Positions 19,417 through 29,795 of a DNA stretch of 64,000 nt are shown here, piece after piece. How positions within the stretch are numbered: the first letter of the stretch is position 1; every line of letters starts with the position of its first letter. The notes beneath the pieces are model-generated. The model was not told where the DNA came from. It worked only from the letters and a program-made list of their open reading frames with translations, and ran no database searches. The DNA is from SIAQ01 sp963767835 (lineage in GTDB: Bacteria; Planctomycetota; Planctomycetia; Gemmatales; Gemmataceae). Both the position numbers and the translations under genes were made by a program. The stretch lies in the NCBI GenBank assembly GCA_963767835.1, contig CAVYFY010000002.1, positions 310,001 through 374,000 of the forward strand. The letters run 5' to 3'.

Positions 19417-20925
19417 TCACGGTCCGCTTGGTGGCGCGGCGAGCGATTGCAAGAATAGCTCGACCTGTTTGCGCTCGTTCTCGGATAGGCGCTGGTACGC
19501 TCGCGCCGCGGCCATTCCCTCTCCGCCATGACGTGCTACGGCGTCGGCAACCGTTGCGGCGCGGCCGTCGTGTAGGTAAGGTGCCGAGTCGCGCAGGCCC
19601 CAGAGCGGCGGCGTGCGCCATTCGAGCTCGTTGGCAGCGCGAGGTTGCTTGGACTTGTCTTTGGAAGCGATCTCCGGTTCGAGCACCGTGTAGGATCCGG
19701 AGTCGCTCAGTTCGTGCCCCATGTTGTGGAGCAGAAGATCGCTGTAAATCCCGTCCACGTCGCCGAGTTTCGGCCGATGGCAGACCGCGCAACCGATACT
19801 CCCGAACAATTGGCGTCCGCGCTCGATCGTGCCGGCCTGTTCCGGCGAGTCCGCGGGACGCACTCCCGGCCTCGGCAACGAGGCGACGAAACGTGTCAAG
19901 GTTTCGCACTGCTCGCGCGTCAGGTCGATTCCCGGCGCCTTGTAGTCGCTCTTCCAGGGCGGCGCCGCGCGGGCGAACCCTGGAACCTCCAGACCGAGTT
20001 CGCTGGAACACGCCTGGAGCGTAAACTCGTGCAAGCTCGCCACGCTGGCTTTCCAGCCGAATCGGCCGGCGTGCCCATCTTTCAGGCGCGCCACGCGCCC
20101 CCTTACGGGCATCACTTCGTCTCCCTGCCTGAACTCCGAAGATCGAGGCGCATCACCAGAAGCCTTTGCTTGTTCGGCGGCAACCTCGTCCAGCACCTTC
20201 TCCGGAATCGAATCGATGAGACCCACGCCAAAAAGCGGCGGTGTGTTGCGCTTCGATTCGATTAGCGTCAGCAAGGCAGAGTCTGTGTGTAGAGTGTGAC
20301 GCCGATTCGAATCTTGCTTGTTCGTCCGTTCGGTTTCCGTTTCGCCCTTTGGAAAGATTGTTGCCTTCCATTTGGCGAACTCCGGGCCAGCGCCAAAGCG
20401 ATGGAGCGGAAAAGAAGGTTGCGTGCGCAAAATCGGATGGATCTTGGCCAACTCTGCCTGCGAAGGCATCGCGAGTTCAACTTCGCGGCCTGGCTGGCCC
20501 CTAACGACTTTCTTCGGTGCACCTGCGGGCGGCAGTGGGTGCTCCGGCAAAATGCCAGAAAGAAACCCCCCGAATTTCTCACTAACAAAGACGGAAACCA
20601 AGCTGACGTTCGCCTCCTTGGTCCCTGCCCCACCGATTCCTCCTTGCCGATGGCAGGCGGCGCATGATTGAGCATTGTACACCGGCCCCAGTCCATCGCC
20701 GGCGTGGCTCCGGCGATCACCCGCGGTCCATTCGCGCGTGAACAACTCCTTGCCCCGCTCCAGCACTTCTTCGTCGTTTTCCGCACCAAGTTCCATTGCG
20801 GTAAGCATGGCCGTCGATGCGATGTCGGGAACCAATTCAGCTGCGGCAGGTGTGCCGGTCCATTTGAAGATAGTCCAAGGAAGGAATAGCAAGATTGCCG
20901 CGACGGAGATTTTCCTCAATGCCAT
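19417..20925 (-). CDS. Di-haem oxidoreductase (DUF1111/DHOR family)
   Basis: 502 residues, usual for the family once called thiol oxidoreductase. An N-terminal hydrophobic signal directs it to the periplasm. Two c-type haem motifs are seen: C-A-A-C-H near residue 92 within N-A-Q-S-C-A-A-C-H, and C-A-V-C-H near residue 380 in G-S-I-G-C-A-V-C-H-R-P. The C-terminal L-W-G-L-R-D-S-A-P-Y-L-H-D-G-R-A is the conserved ending of this family. It should carry two haems c and act in periplasmic electron transfer; the physiological substrate is not settled. It is divergent from the next gene, with 152 bases between starts for both promoters. Confidence 0.9.
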   Translation of the reverse strand: MALRKISVAAILLFLPWTIFKWTGTPAAAELVPDIASTAMLTAMELGAENDEEVLERGKELFTREWTAGDRRSHAGDGLGPVYNAQSCAACHRQGGIGGAGTKEANVSLVSVFVSEKFGGFLSGILPEHPLPPAGAPKKVVRGQPGREVELAMPSQAELAKIHPILRTQPSFPLHRFGAGPEFAKWKATIFPKGETETERTNKQDSNRRHTLHTDSALLTLIESKRNTPPLFGVGLIDSIPEKVLDEVAAEQAKASGDAPRSSEFRQGDEVMPVRGRVARLKDGHAGRFGWKASVASLHEFTLQACSSELGLEVPGFARAAPPWKSDYKAPGIDLTREQCETLTRFVASLPRPGVRPADSPEQAGTIERGRQLFGSIGCAVCHRPKLGDVDGIYSDLLLHNMGHELSDSGSYTVLEPEIASKDKSKQPRAANELEWRTPPLWGLRDSAPYLHDGRAATVADAVARHGGEGMAAARAYQRLSENERKQVELFLQSLAAPPSGP

Positions 20926-22211
20926 GTTGAAGCCTCCTCGTCAATAAAATGGTTCGCGAACACGGAGTGGGAGGATGATCGACCGGGGTCCATTGTAGAC
21001 CAAGACCGCCACGAACGCAATATAGCTACTACAATTGCACTGCACCTTGTATCTCCACTGAAACAGAGGTTTGATCCATGATCCGTCGCTTCTCGGCCAT
21101 CATCACGGCGTTGTCCATTGCGATTCCTGCTGTGGTGCCCGCCTCTGAAAATGAGGACCTGAAAGCGGCAATTTATAGGATTCGTCAGGTTGGTCCCGAT
21201 GGTAAGGGAAGCGCGGAAGCAGCGGGGGCCTGGAGGGTGCTGGCCAAGACCCCCATCGAGCAGTTGCCGCTGCTTCTCGCCGGGATGGACGGGGCCACGC
21301 CGTTGGCTCGCAACTGGATTCGAGCCGCCGTGGACGAGATCGTTGATCGCGCAGTGCGAGGCAAGAAGCCGCTGCCGACCTCTGCTATGGAGAGCTTTCT
21401 GACTGACACCCGTCATGATCCGCAGGCGAGGCGGCTGGCATTTGATCTGCTCCTGCAGCGGGACAAGACGGCCGGTGACCGCTTCCTGCCGAAGATGGTG
21501 AACGACCCCAGCCCAGAGCTAAGGCGGGATGCCGTCGGCCGCGTGCTGGTCGACGCCGAGAAGCTCTTTAGCGCCGAGAAGAAGGCCGAGGCCCGGTCCG
21601 TTTTCCAGCAGGCGTTCGCCGCCGCGCGAGACAAGGACCAAATCGACAAGGCCGCCAATCGGCTGAAAGAACTCGGTCAGCCGATTGATTTGGCGAAGCA
21701 CCTCGGTTTCATTCTCGATTGGAAGCTCATCGGCCCGTTCGCCAACGTCAAGCAGAAAGGTGTCGAAACGCCATATCCTCCGGAGAAGGCACTGGACTTC
21801 AAGGCGGAATACGACGGCAAGGCGGGCAAGGTCCGCTGGAAAGACTACGTTTCGAACGACGACTACGGCATCGTCGATTTGAATATCGGCGTCGGGCAGC
21901 ACATCGAGGCGGTCAGCTACGCGGCGACGGAGTTCACGAGCCCGGCCGCCCGCGACGTGGAGGTCCGGATTGGCTGTTACACCGTATTCAAGCTTTGGGT
22001 GAACGGCGAACTCGCGCTGCACCGGGCCGACGCCTACACCGGGATGCAGTTCGATCACTACCGTACAAAGGTCCGGCTGCGGGAAGGGAAGAACACGCTG
22101 CTGATGAAAGTTTGCACGGATATCCCGCCGCCGCAGGTGCCGAAGCTGTGGCGTTTTCAGCTTCGGGTGTGCGATGCCGACGGCGCGGCCGTCCTGTCCA
22201 AGACGCGGCCA

Positions 22212-22244
22212 GGAATCAGGAATCAGGAATCAGGAGTCAGGAGT
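22212..22244. repeat. Left heptamer array (GGAATCA/GGAGTCA)
   Basis: 4.7 tandem copies of a seven-base unit, three GGAATCA followed by GGAGTCA. It is the inverted counterpart of the array at 22630-22681 and borders the four-helix-bundle gene on its 5' side. It resembles the short tandemly repeated heptamers (STRR) described in cyanobacteria. Confidence 0.85.
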
Positions 22245-22251
22245 TGTGGCT

Positions 22252-22681
<430 letters not shown>

Positions 22682-22697
22682 GCCCTTGAGGATTCCC

Positions 22698-23903
22698 ATG
22701 CATCGATTCTTTTTTGCCGCCGGCGTGACTGCGATTCTCGTGAACTCTCTAGCCGCGGACTGGACGCATTTTCGGGGCTCGGACTCCACCGGAGTTGGCT
22801 CGGGGGACGCGGTGCCGGTACCGTTTGGGCCGAAGCAGCATCTCGCTTGGCAGGCCGATCTACCTGGTCGTGGGCTTTCGAGCCCCGTGCTGGTCGGGAA
22901 TCGCGTCTTCTTGACGGCCTCGAGCGGCGAGAAGCAGAACCGTCTGCACGTGCTGGCTTACGATGCCAAATCTGGCCGGAAGCTTTGGCAACGGACGGTG
23001 TGGGCGACAGGTCCCACACATTCGCACCCCAAGACCTGCATGGCCGCGCCGACGCCGGCAAGTGACGGCAAGTATCTGGTCGCGCTCTTCGCCACAAATG
23101 ATCTGATCTGTGTGGACCTCGACGGCAACCTGCAGTGGATACGCTCGCTTCACGATGAGAACCCCGGCGCGACCGACGGACGGGGGTTGGCGTCCTCGCC
23201 GCTGATCATTGATTCGACGGTCATAATTCATTGCGAGAACCAGAATACGTCGTTCGCCGCAGGCATCGATCTCGTCACAGGTAAGAATCGCTGGCGGCAG
23301 GATCGCCCGCACGAGCTGAACTGGACATCGCCGATTGCGATTCCGAGCAACACTCAAGGCCACCGGCTCGCCTTGCTCCAAGGTTACAATAGGCTCAGTG
23401 CTTGCGAACCGTTCACCGGGAAGGAAGTATGGGCGATCGAACGCAAGTGGCACGCGATCGCTTCGAGTGTGATTACCGGCACATTACTGCTCGTTCCGGG
23501 TGAGGAGAAGCTGTGCGCATACGAGCTGCAGGCCGACGCGGCGCCGCCAAAGCTTCTCTGGGAACAAGCGAGGCTCAACCCGACGACGGCGAGTCCGGTG
23601 GTGCTTAACGGGAAGATCTACGCGCTCAGGGGCTCGATCCTCGCAGTGGGCGAGTTAAAGACGGGCAAGGTGCTCAATCAGCTTCGGCTTCAGGGCAGGT
23701 TCAGCTCCTCGCTCGTGGCCGCGGGCGGCCTGCTCTTCTGCGTCAACGAGGATGGCAATGTTCACGTCGTGCGGCCCGCCGAAAATGACCCCGTGCTCGT
23801 CGATAGCTGCCCATTCGATGAACCCATTCTCTGTACGCCCGCGGCGACCGATGGAGCACTCTACCTGCGCAGCGATAGGCACTTTTGGAAGATTGGGAAG
23901 TGA
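22698..23903 (+). CDS. Secreted PQQ-like beta-propeller protein
   Basis: 401 residues from the ATG at 22698 (TTGAGGA just upstream; the longer frame begins at a TTG in the tail of the repeat). A signal peptide ends near L-A-A-D-W. The mature protein begins W-T-H-F-R-G, the typical entry to planctomycete pyrroloquinoline-quinone-like propellers. About seven blades follow, with V-F-L-T-A, G-R-K-L-W-Q and L-L-W-E-Q motifs. No haem site and no complete PQQ active site are seen. Probably a periplasmic binding or scaffold protein. Confidence 0.85.
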   Translation: MHRFFFAAGVTAILVNSLAADWTHFRGSDSTGVGSGDAVPVPFGPKQHLAWQADLPGRGLSSPVLVGNRVFLTASSGEKQNRLHVLAYDAKSGRKLWQRTVWATGPTHSHPKTCMAAPTPASDGKYLVALFATNDLICVDLDGNLQWIRSLHDENPGATDGRGLASSPLIIDSTVIIHCENQNTSFAAGIDLVTGKNRWRQDRPHELNWTSPIAIPSNTQGHRLALLQGYNRLSACEPFTGKEVWAIERKWHAIASSVITGTLLLVPGEEKLCAYELQADAAPPKLLWEQARLNPTTASPVVLNGKIYALRGSILAVGELKTGKVLNQLRLQGRFSSSLVAAGGLLFCVNEDGNVHVVRPAENDPVLVDSCPFDEPILCTPAATDGALYLRSDRHFWKIGK

Positions 23904-23970
23904 CGGACTGGACAATCCCCAAAGCGGAAACCACTTCATCACCGCCCATCATCCTTCCTCACTGAGAAAA

Positions 23971-23995
23971 CGCGTCCCAGGAACGCCAGGACGCG
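23971..23995. terminator. Candidate bidirectional hairpin between convergent genes
   Basis: Seven-base GC arms CGCGTCC and GGACGCG with an 11-base loop, between the PQQ gene and the minus-strand sedolisin gene. A run of A precedes it on the plus strand (a run of T when read on the minus strand); no T-tract follows on the plus strand. Confidence 0.4.
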
Positions 23996-24078
23996 ATAGG
24001 AGACGTTCGAGGCAGGTTCGAGGAGATTCCGCCGTCCTCGCCGCCGTGATTGCGTGCCATCGCGCTGCAATCGTTGAT

Positions 24079-27000
24079 TTAGATTGTCGGCGTGAAGCCG
24101 CTGAAATTCACCGTCAGGTCGTTTTTGAACTTCAAGTTGTCGGCGGCATTGACAGTGCCGTCGTCGTTGTAGTCGAGTGCAGCATTGTACGTCGTCAATG
24201 CTGCCTTGATCTGCAGATTGTCCGAGGCGTTCACGACCTCGTCGCCGTTGATGTCGCCGTACAATCGGTAGAACTGTTGTGTGGCAAATCCAGGGTTGCC
24301 TGCGGCGGGCGCGATGCCTGGCGTCACGGTCAACTGCTGGCCGTCGGATACCGCAGTGATCGCCGGCAGATCATTGACGGTGATGGTATAGGCGCCGTTG
24401 GCGATCGAGCCGCCAGAGACGCTGCTGCCGCTGAAGGTGACGGCCCATTGCGTGTTGCCCGAGCCGGCCACAGGCGCCCAATTGAGCGTTGGCACGTTAC
24501 CGGTCCATCCCGAAGCAACCGCGATGGTGAATGCGTTCGGATCGGCGGATGGACCGATGATGTTGACCGGTTCACTAAACGTGTAGACGATGTCGTCAAC
24601 CATCGACCGCTGCGCGCCGACGAATGGTTGGCCCGCCGCGTTGTACAAAGCGGAGATGTCCTGGTTAGCGACCACGCTCGAGATGCTCGGCGGCGCGGCC
24701 GAGGTTACCTGGACGGTGTTCGTGCCCTGGCTGCCCGCGAAGCCGATGCCGCCGCTGTAGACGGCCGTGATCGTGTCGGAGCCGGCGGGCAACGCCGTGG
24801 TCGCGTCGGACGTTGCCGATCCGCCCGCTACGTCGACGGCGCCGCCAATCTGGAATTGATCGGCTGCGCCGTAGTCATAGTAAAAAGACACCGTGCCGAC
24901 GCTGGGGCTGCCGGTGATACTTGCCGTGAAGTCGACCGATGTCCCTTGCGTGATCGGCCCGACCGGGTTGGACGTGATCGAGGTGGACGTGGCCGCGTTG
25001 TAGGTGAATTTGTCCGCACTCGAAGTGGCGGAGGTGCCGCCGACCGGACTGGTGACGGTGACATCGACGATGCCGCTGCCCGCTGGATCGGTGGCCGTGA
25101 TTTCAGTGCTCGAAACGACCGTGAAAATTGTGGCGCTGATGCCGCCGAAGCTCACCGCGGTGGCGCCGCTGAAGCCGGTGCCGAAAATGTTGACGCTGGT
25201 GCCGCCGGCCGCGGGGCCGCTGGCAGGGCTCACGCTTGTCACGGTGGGAGCGGCGACATAGGTGAAGTCGTCCGCGGGTGATATCGGGGAAGTGCCGGCG
25301 CTGGACAGCACCGTGACATCAACCGTGCCGCTGCCCGCCGGTTCAATGGCCCTGATTTGCGTGGGGGAGTTGACGGTAAAACTCGTCGCCGCAACGGCGC
25401 CGAAGTTCACGGCGGTCGCTCCCGTGAACCCGGCACCGGTAATGGTGACGCTCATGCCGCCCGCGGCTGGACCAGCATTCGGGCTGATGGCCGTGACGAC
25501 CTGGAGGACCGTGGCAACCTGCACGGCGCTGCCGCTGCTGACGCCGTCAACCGTGACGCTGGCGTCCAGCGCCGTACCGCCGGCCACGCTGCTCAGTCCC
25601 GTGAGGCTGACGGTCAAGCTGAAGCCGGTGGCGGCTGTCACCGTACCGTTCACGCCGTTGCTGAAGGTGACGCTGTCGTTGGCTATGGTCGTGTCGAACC
25701 CTGAGCCGTTGATCGTGATGCTGGTCGAATTGGCGGGCAGATCGGCTGCGCTGGAGGTCACTGTTGCTTGCAGTTGGAAGGCGCCGATGTCGGGAGGAGT
25801 GGGGCGGGTGACGCCGCGCTGGTCGAGGGCCAGAAAGACGCTGACGCCGGCGGCATGGGTCGCGGCCGTGGTGCCGTTAACGCCGCGCTGCACGGTGAGC
25901 GTGTTGGCCGACGTGCTGACGCTCGTGACGAGCATCTCTTCCTGACCGATCAGGATGTAGTAGTTGCCGGAGGTCTGGGCGATGGCCTTGGAATTCTGGA
26001 CGTAAATGGTCGTGTCGGAGATGCCGACGGGGTGCCCGGTGGCAATGCTGGTGAGAGCGCCGCCGTTGCTGATCGCGAGGCTGCCGGTCTGCAGCGCGAG
26101 GGTCTGCGTTGGGCCGCCGTTATTGGCCAGCGCCGAGGCCAGGCCGGCGCTGACGCCGAGGTGGTTGCCCGTGCCGCTGCTGATGGTCAAGCCGCTGGTA
26201 TTGTCGACGAGGTCGTAATTGCCGACGGCGATGGTGCCGTCGATGTCTGGGCCATTGCTTGCAGAATTATTGGCGACGATGGTGTCCAGCATCTTCATGG
26301 TGCCGCCGTTGGTGAAGCCGATGCCGCCGCCCTCGTTAGCCGAATTGTTGGCAATGGTGTCAGCGCTCAGCGTCATCGCGCCACTGTAGTCGTCGATGCC
26401 GCCGCCGGTCCCATAAGCTGAATTGCCGAAGATCGTGGAGTTGCTCAAGGTCATGGCGCCGCCGTAACTCACGATGCCGCCGCCGGTGGACTGAGCCGAA
26501 TTGTTCGCGATGGTGGAGTTGGCCACGGTCATGGTGCCCGAGTTGGTGAGGCCGCCGCCGTAATAGGCCGAGTTTCCGGTGAGGGTGGAATCGCTCAGTG
26601 TAAGGATTCCGCCGCTGGCGTTGAAGATGCCGCCGCCGCTTTCATCAGCCGAGCTGTCGCTGATGGTGTCATTGCTCAGGGTCAGTGTGCCGCTGTTGGT
26701 GACTCCTCCACCGCTGCTGCCCGCGCCGTTCTCGATCGTCAGGCTTGAGATGGCGGCCATCACCCCCGATGGAATGCTAAAAACTTGGTCCGCATTGTTG
26801 CCGCTGATGGCCAGGTTGGCAACACCCAGGCCGGCGATGATGACGTTGTGGTTGAGCGTCAACACGCCGCTTAGGGAAATCGTGGCTCCGCTCAGGCTGC
26901 CCGAGAAAGTGATCTGGTCCCCGCCCAGGTAATGGGCGACGGCGTAGGGCAACGTGAGGGCGGACAGACTGCCCCCGCTGCCGCTGGAACTGCTGACGAT

Positions 27001-29535
27001 CCAGGTCCCATTAATCTCAGTGGCCACCTGCACGGCCGCGCCGCTGCCGAGACCGTTGGATGTGACTACCGCGGTCAGGCTGCCCAGGGCCGTCGGCGGG
27101 ACGGAGATCGTCACGACCAACTGGCTGGCGGTTGCGGAAGTGACGGTGCCCGCGAGTCCGAGGTTGAAGACGACCGTGTTGCTGGCCGGCGTCGTCGAGA
27201 AACCGGAGCCGTTGATGGTGATGGTCGCGCTGCTGTCAGCAATGTCGGTGCTGCTGAAGGTAACCACCGGGATGTTGTTATAGGTGAATTGATCCGCGCT
27301 CGACGTGGCCGACGTACCGTATGCGGTAATGACGGTGACGTCAACGGTGCCGGAGCCGGCCGGGTCGGTCGCGGTGATCTGGGTGGCCGAGTTCACGGTA
27401 AAGCTTGTAGCGGCGCCGGTTCCGAAAAGCACGGCCGTTGCTCCGGTGAAAGCGCCGCCGGTGATGACCACGCTGGTGCCGCCGCCCGACGGGCCGGAGG
27501 ACGGACTGACGCCGGTGACATCGGGGAGATTGCTGTAGGTGAACTGATCCGCGCTCGAGGTGGCCGACGTGCCACCTGCCGTGGTGACCGTGACATCCAC
27601 GGCGCCCGTTCCCGCCGGGTCCGTGGCCGTGATCTGCGTGGCCGAGTTCACCGTATAAATTGTGGCGTTGGTTGTGCCGAACTTCACGGCCGTGGCCCCT
27701 GAGAAGCCGGTGCCGGTGAGGATGACGCTGGTGCCGCCGCCTGACGGGCCACCGCTTGGGCTGACGCTCGTCACGGTTGGAGCGGCGACATAAGTGAATT
27801 GATCGGCGCTCGAAGCGGCCGACGTGCCATACGCATTCGTGACGGTGATGTCCACGGCACCAGTTCCCGCCGGGTCGATCGCCGTGATCTGGCTTCCGGA
27901 GTTCACGATAAAGCTTGCGGCGTTGACGCCGCCAAACTCCACGGCGGTCGTTCCCGTGAAGCCGCCGCCGGTAATGACGATGCTGGTGCCGCCGGCCGTC
28001 GGCCCGGCATTCGGGTTCACGCCGGTTATGACGGGGAGGTTGCTATAGACGAAATGATCCGAGGCTGAGTTGGCCGACGTGCCGCCCACGGTGGTGACCG
28101 TGATATCCACTGTGCCCGAGCCCGCCGGGTCCGTGGCGGTGATCTGCGTGGCCGAGTTCACGGTAAAACTGGTGGCGTTGGTGGTGCCGAACTTCACCGC
28201 GGTGGCCCCCGAGAAGCCGGTGCCGGTGATGGTGACGCTGGTGCCGCCGCTCGCTGGTCCGCTGGCCGGGCTAACGGCCGTGACGGCGGGAACCGTGCTG
28301 TAATTTACCATGTCGTAAATCAAACCGCTGTCTGGCCCTGTATAAGCTTTGGGCGTTCCCAGGCCGGTGACCTCGTTGTAGCCGCCGTTGGGGTTTGCCG
28401 AGAAACCGCCATTGCTTCCGGACGTAATTTGGTTGAAATCGCTGCTCGGCAAGCTGTAAAGGCCAGGCAGGGTTTGCGTGGACCCGGTCATGGCCGTGCC
28501 GCCGTCGGCAACGCGACCTTGATTGATGATGGCGATGACACCGGCCCAACAGGGGCAGGACACGCTGGTGCCGCCGACCGTGGACCAGGGTTCGTCAAAC
28601 CCGTCGGAGTTGGGATAGGAATCGTACACCGAGACGCCCGTATTCGGATCGGCGTCCATGGCCACGTCGGGCGCGGTACGATTGCCGGTGCTTTGCACGC
28701 CGTCCTGGTAGGTGGGCTCCGACTCGTAGACGCTGGTGCCGCCGCCGCTGCCGCTCCAGGCTGTTTCGCTCCCATAGGAGTTGTTGCTGTTGATGTTCAA
28801 AGTCGTGCCGCCGACCGCCACCACATTGGAAGAGTAGGCGGGGTAACCCGCCGGCGACCCGTCGTCGCCCGTCGAGGCCAGGAATGTCACGCCCGCATGA
28901 GTGAAATCGCTGTCGAAACTGCTTTCGTCGCTTTCCTCGCCGCCGCTCCAGCTGTTGGACACCGCCGAAACGCCAGGCAATCCGGCGGCAGCTACGTCGG
29001 CCGTGAACAGGTCATTGCTGGCGCTGTTGGCTTCCACTAGATCGATGCTGGCGCCGGGGGCCATGGCATGGGCCCACTCCACGTCAAGCGATTCTTCCAC
29101 TTCCCAGCCGCCGGAAGGATCGACCCCTGGCAGAGGCGAGGTCTGCCCATTCTGATTCAGGACCGAAAAGCTAGGCGGCGCCGGCAGGTTGAACTGAGAA
29201 TCGAATGCCGCGAGGTCGCTGGCGATGTTCGGATCGTTGTAGGCGTCCACGATGGCGATCGTTTGCCCAGCGCCATTGCCCGGAGTGCCGTTAAAGGAGA
29301 TGTTGTTGGCGCCGCTGGTACTGTAAAATCCGTATGCCGTAAGAATCTGGATCGGCGTATAGCCGCTCGGCGAGGACCCGTCGTCCGGCATCACGACAAA
29401 GGTCGTGCGTGCATCGGAGGGAGTCAAGCGCACTTCGAGTTCCTCAAGCAGTGGGCAAAACCGTCGCGGCGACTTCAGAACCTGCAGCTTCTTGGACTTC
29501 AGGCCCAATAGCTTGTTCAACCAGATTTGCGCCAT
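24079..29535 (-). CDS. Giant secreted sedolisin (S53) with TIG repeats, beta-helix and dockerin-like end
   Basis: 1818 residues; the start at 29535 is set by AAGGAAA upstream. Residues 28-40 carry the planctomycete N-terminal signature (L-L-E-E-L-E-V-R-L-T-P-S). Residues 60-430 are an S53 serine-carboxyl peptidase with E147 and D151 spaced four apart (E-E-S-L-D) and nucleophile S324 in G-G-T-S-V-S-C-P. The family ending G-Y-N-E-V-T-G-L-G-T-P is present. No long activation prodomain is visible. Four to five IPT/TIG domains of about 90 residues follow (V-x-P-x-x-G-P-x-x-G-G-T-S-V), then a pectin-lyase-like beta-helix (repeated S-T-I-x-N-N-S-A and G-G-G), two more TIGs, an Ig-like domain and a C-terminal dockerin-like pair of Ca-binding loops (D-I-N-G-D-x-x-V-N-A-S-D and its copy). 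A cell-surface protease or adhesin is likely. Confidence 0.88.
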   Translation of the reverse strand: MAQIWLNKLLGLKSKKLQVLKSPRRFCPLLEELEVRLTPSDARTTFVVMPDDGSSPSGYTPIQILTAYGFYSTSGANNISFNGTPGNGAGQTIAIVDAYNDPNIASDLAAFDSQFNLPAPPSFSVLNQNGQTSPLPGVDPSGGWEVEESLDVEWAHAMAPGASIDLVEANSASNDLFTADVAAAGLPGVSAVSNSWSGGEESDESSFDSDFTHAGVTFLASTGDDGSPAGYPAYSSNVVAVGGTTLNINSNNSYGSETAWSGSGGGTSVYESEPTYQDGVQSTGNRTAPDVAMDADPNTGVSVYDSYPNSDGFDEPWSTVGGTSVSCPCWAGVIAIINQGRVADGGTAMTGSTQTLPGLYSLPSSDFNQITSGSNGGFSANPNGGYNEVTGLGTPKAYTGPDSGLIYDMVNYSTVPAVTAVSPASGPASGGTSVTITGTGFSGATAVKFGTTNATSFTVNSATQITATDPAGSGTVDITVTTVGGTSANSASDHFVYSNLPVITGVNPNAGPTAGGTSIVITGGGFTGTTAVEFGGVNAASFIVNSGSQITAIDPAGTGAVDITVTNAYGTSAASSADQFTYVAAPTVTSVSPSGGPSGGGTSVILTGTGFSGATAVKFGTTNATIYTVNSATQITATDPAGTGAVDVTVTTAGGTSATSSADQFTYSNLPDVTGVSPSSGPSGGGTSVVITGGAFTGATAVLFGTGAATSFTVNSATQITATDPAGSGTVDVTVITAYGTSATSSADQFTYNNIPVVTFSSTDIADSSATITINGSGFSTTPASNTVVFNLGLAGTVTSATASQLVVTISVPPTALGSLTAVVTSNGLGSGAAVQVATEINGTWIVSSSSGSGGSLSALTLPYAVAHYLGGDQITFSGSLSGATISLSGVLTLNHNVIIAGLGVANLAISGNNADQVFSIPSGVMAAISSLTIENGAGSSGGGVTNSGTLTLSNDTISDSSADESGGGIFNASGGILTLSDSTLTGNSAYYGGGLTNSGTMTVANSTIANNSAQSTGGGIVSYGGAMTLSNSTIFGNSAYGTGGGIDDYSGAMTLSADTIANNSANEGGGIGFTNGGTMKMLDTIVANNSASNGPDIDGTIAVGNYDLVDNTSGLTISSGTGNHLGVSAGLASALANNGGPTQTLALQTGSLAISNGGALTSIATGHPVGISDTTIYVQNSKAIAQTSGNYYILIGQEEMLVTSVSTSANTLTVQRGVNGTTAATHAAGVSVFLALDQRGVTRPTPPDIGAFQLQATVTSSAADLPANSTSITINGSGFDTTIANDSVTFSNGVNGTVTAATGFSLTVSLTGLSSVAGGTALDASVTVDGVSSGSAVQVATVLQVVTAISPNAGPAAGGMSVTITGAGFTGATAVNFGAVAATSFTVNSPTQIRAIEPAGSGTVDVTVLSSAGTSPISPADDFTYVAAPTVTSVSPASGPAAGGTSVNIFGTGFSGATAVSFGGISATIFTVVSSTEITATDPAGSGIVDVTVTSPVGGTSATSSADKFTYNAATSTSITSNPVGPITQGTSVDFTASITGSPSVGTVSFYYDYGAADQFQIGGAVDVAGGSATSDATTALPAGSDTITAVYSGGIGFAGSQGTNTVQVTSAAPPSISSVVANQDISALYNAAGQPFVGAQRSMVDDIVYTFSEPVNIIGPSADPNAFTIAVASGWTGNVPTLNWAPVAGSGNTQWAVTFSGSSVSGGSIANGAYTITVNDLPAITAVSDGQQLTVTPGIAPAAGNPGFATQQFYRLYGDINGDEVVNASDNLQIKAALTTYNAALDYNDDGTVNAADNLKFKNDLTVNFSGFTPTI

Positions 29536-29737
29536 GATTATTTCCTTCCGCGGCATCTCGAAACGCGAGCCCACTCTTGCGACGACTTGTCATTGAATTT
29601 ATTACGCTGCGCCAGCATTTCCGTCCATGTTTTACCTGATCGCAATCGCGTCGGCATAGGGGCGAAAGCATAACGACGAAAAGTGCGAACCCCAAGCGCT
29701 CTTGCTCGGCACAAAAATTCCAAACATACGAACGGAA

Positions 29738-29769
29738 AAGGGCATTCAAGCCGGCGCCTGAATGCCCTT
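29738..29769 (-). terminator. Intrinsic terminator of the DUF1501 gene
   Basis: Perfect 11-bp stem (AAGGGCATTCA with its complement) and a 10-base loop. On the minus strand it is followed by a short T-run (TTTTCC). It lies 27 bases past the stop of the DUF1501 gene. Confidence 0.65.
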
Positions 29770-29795
29770 CGATTCATTTGCGTTGGCTGACTTGC

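Noticed and set aside
23752..25281. 509-codon plus-strand ORF
   Set aside because: Antisense to the sedolisin gene, in which TIG repeats generate regular nonsense repeats.
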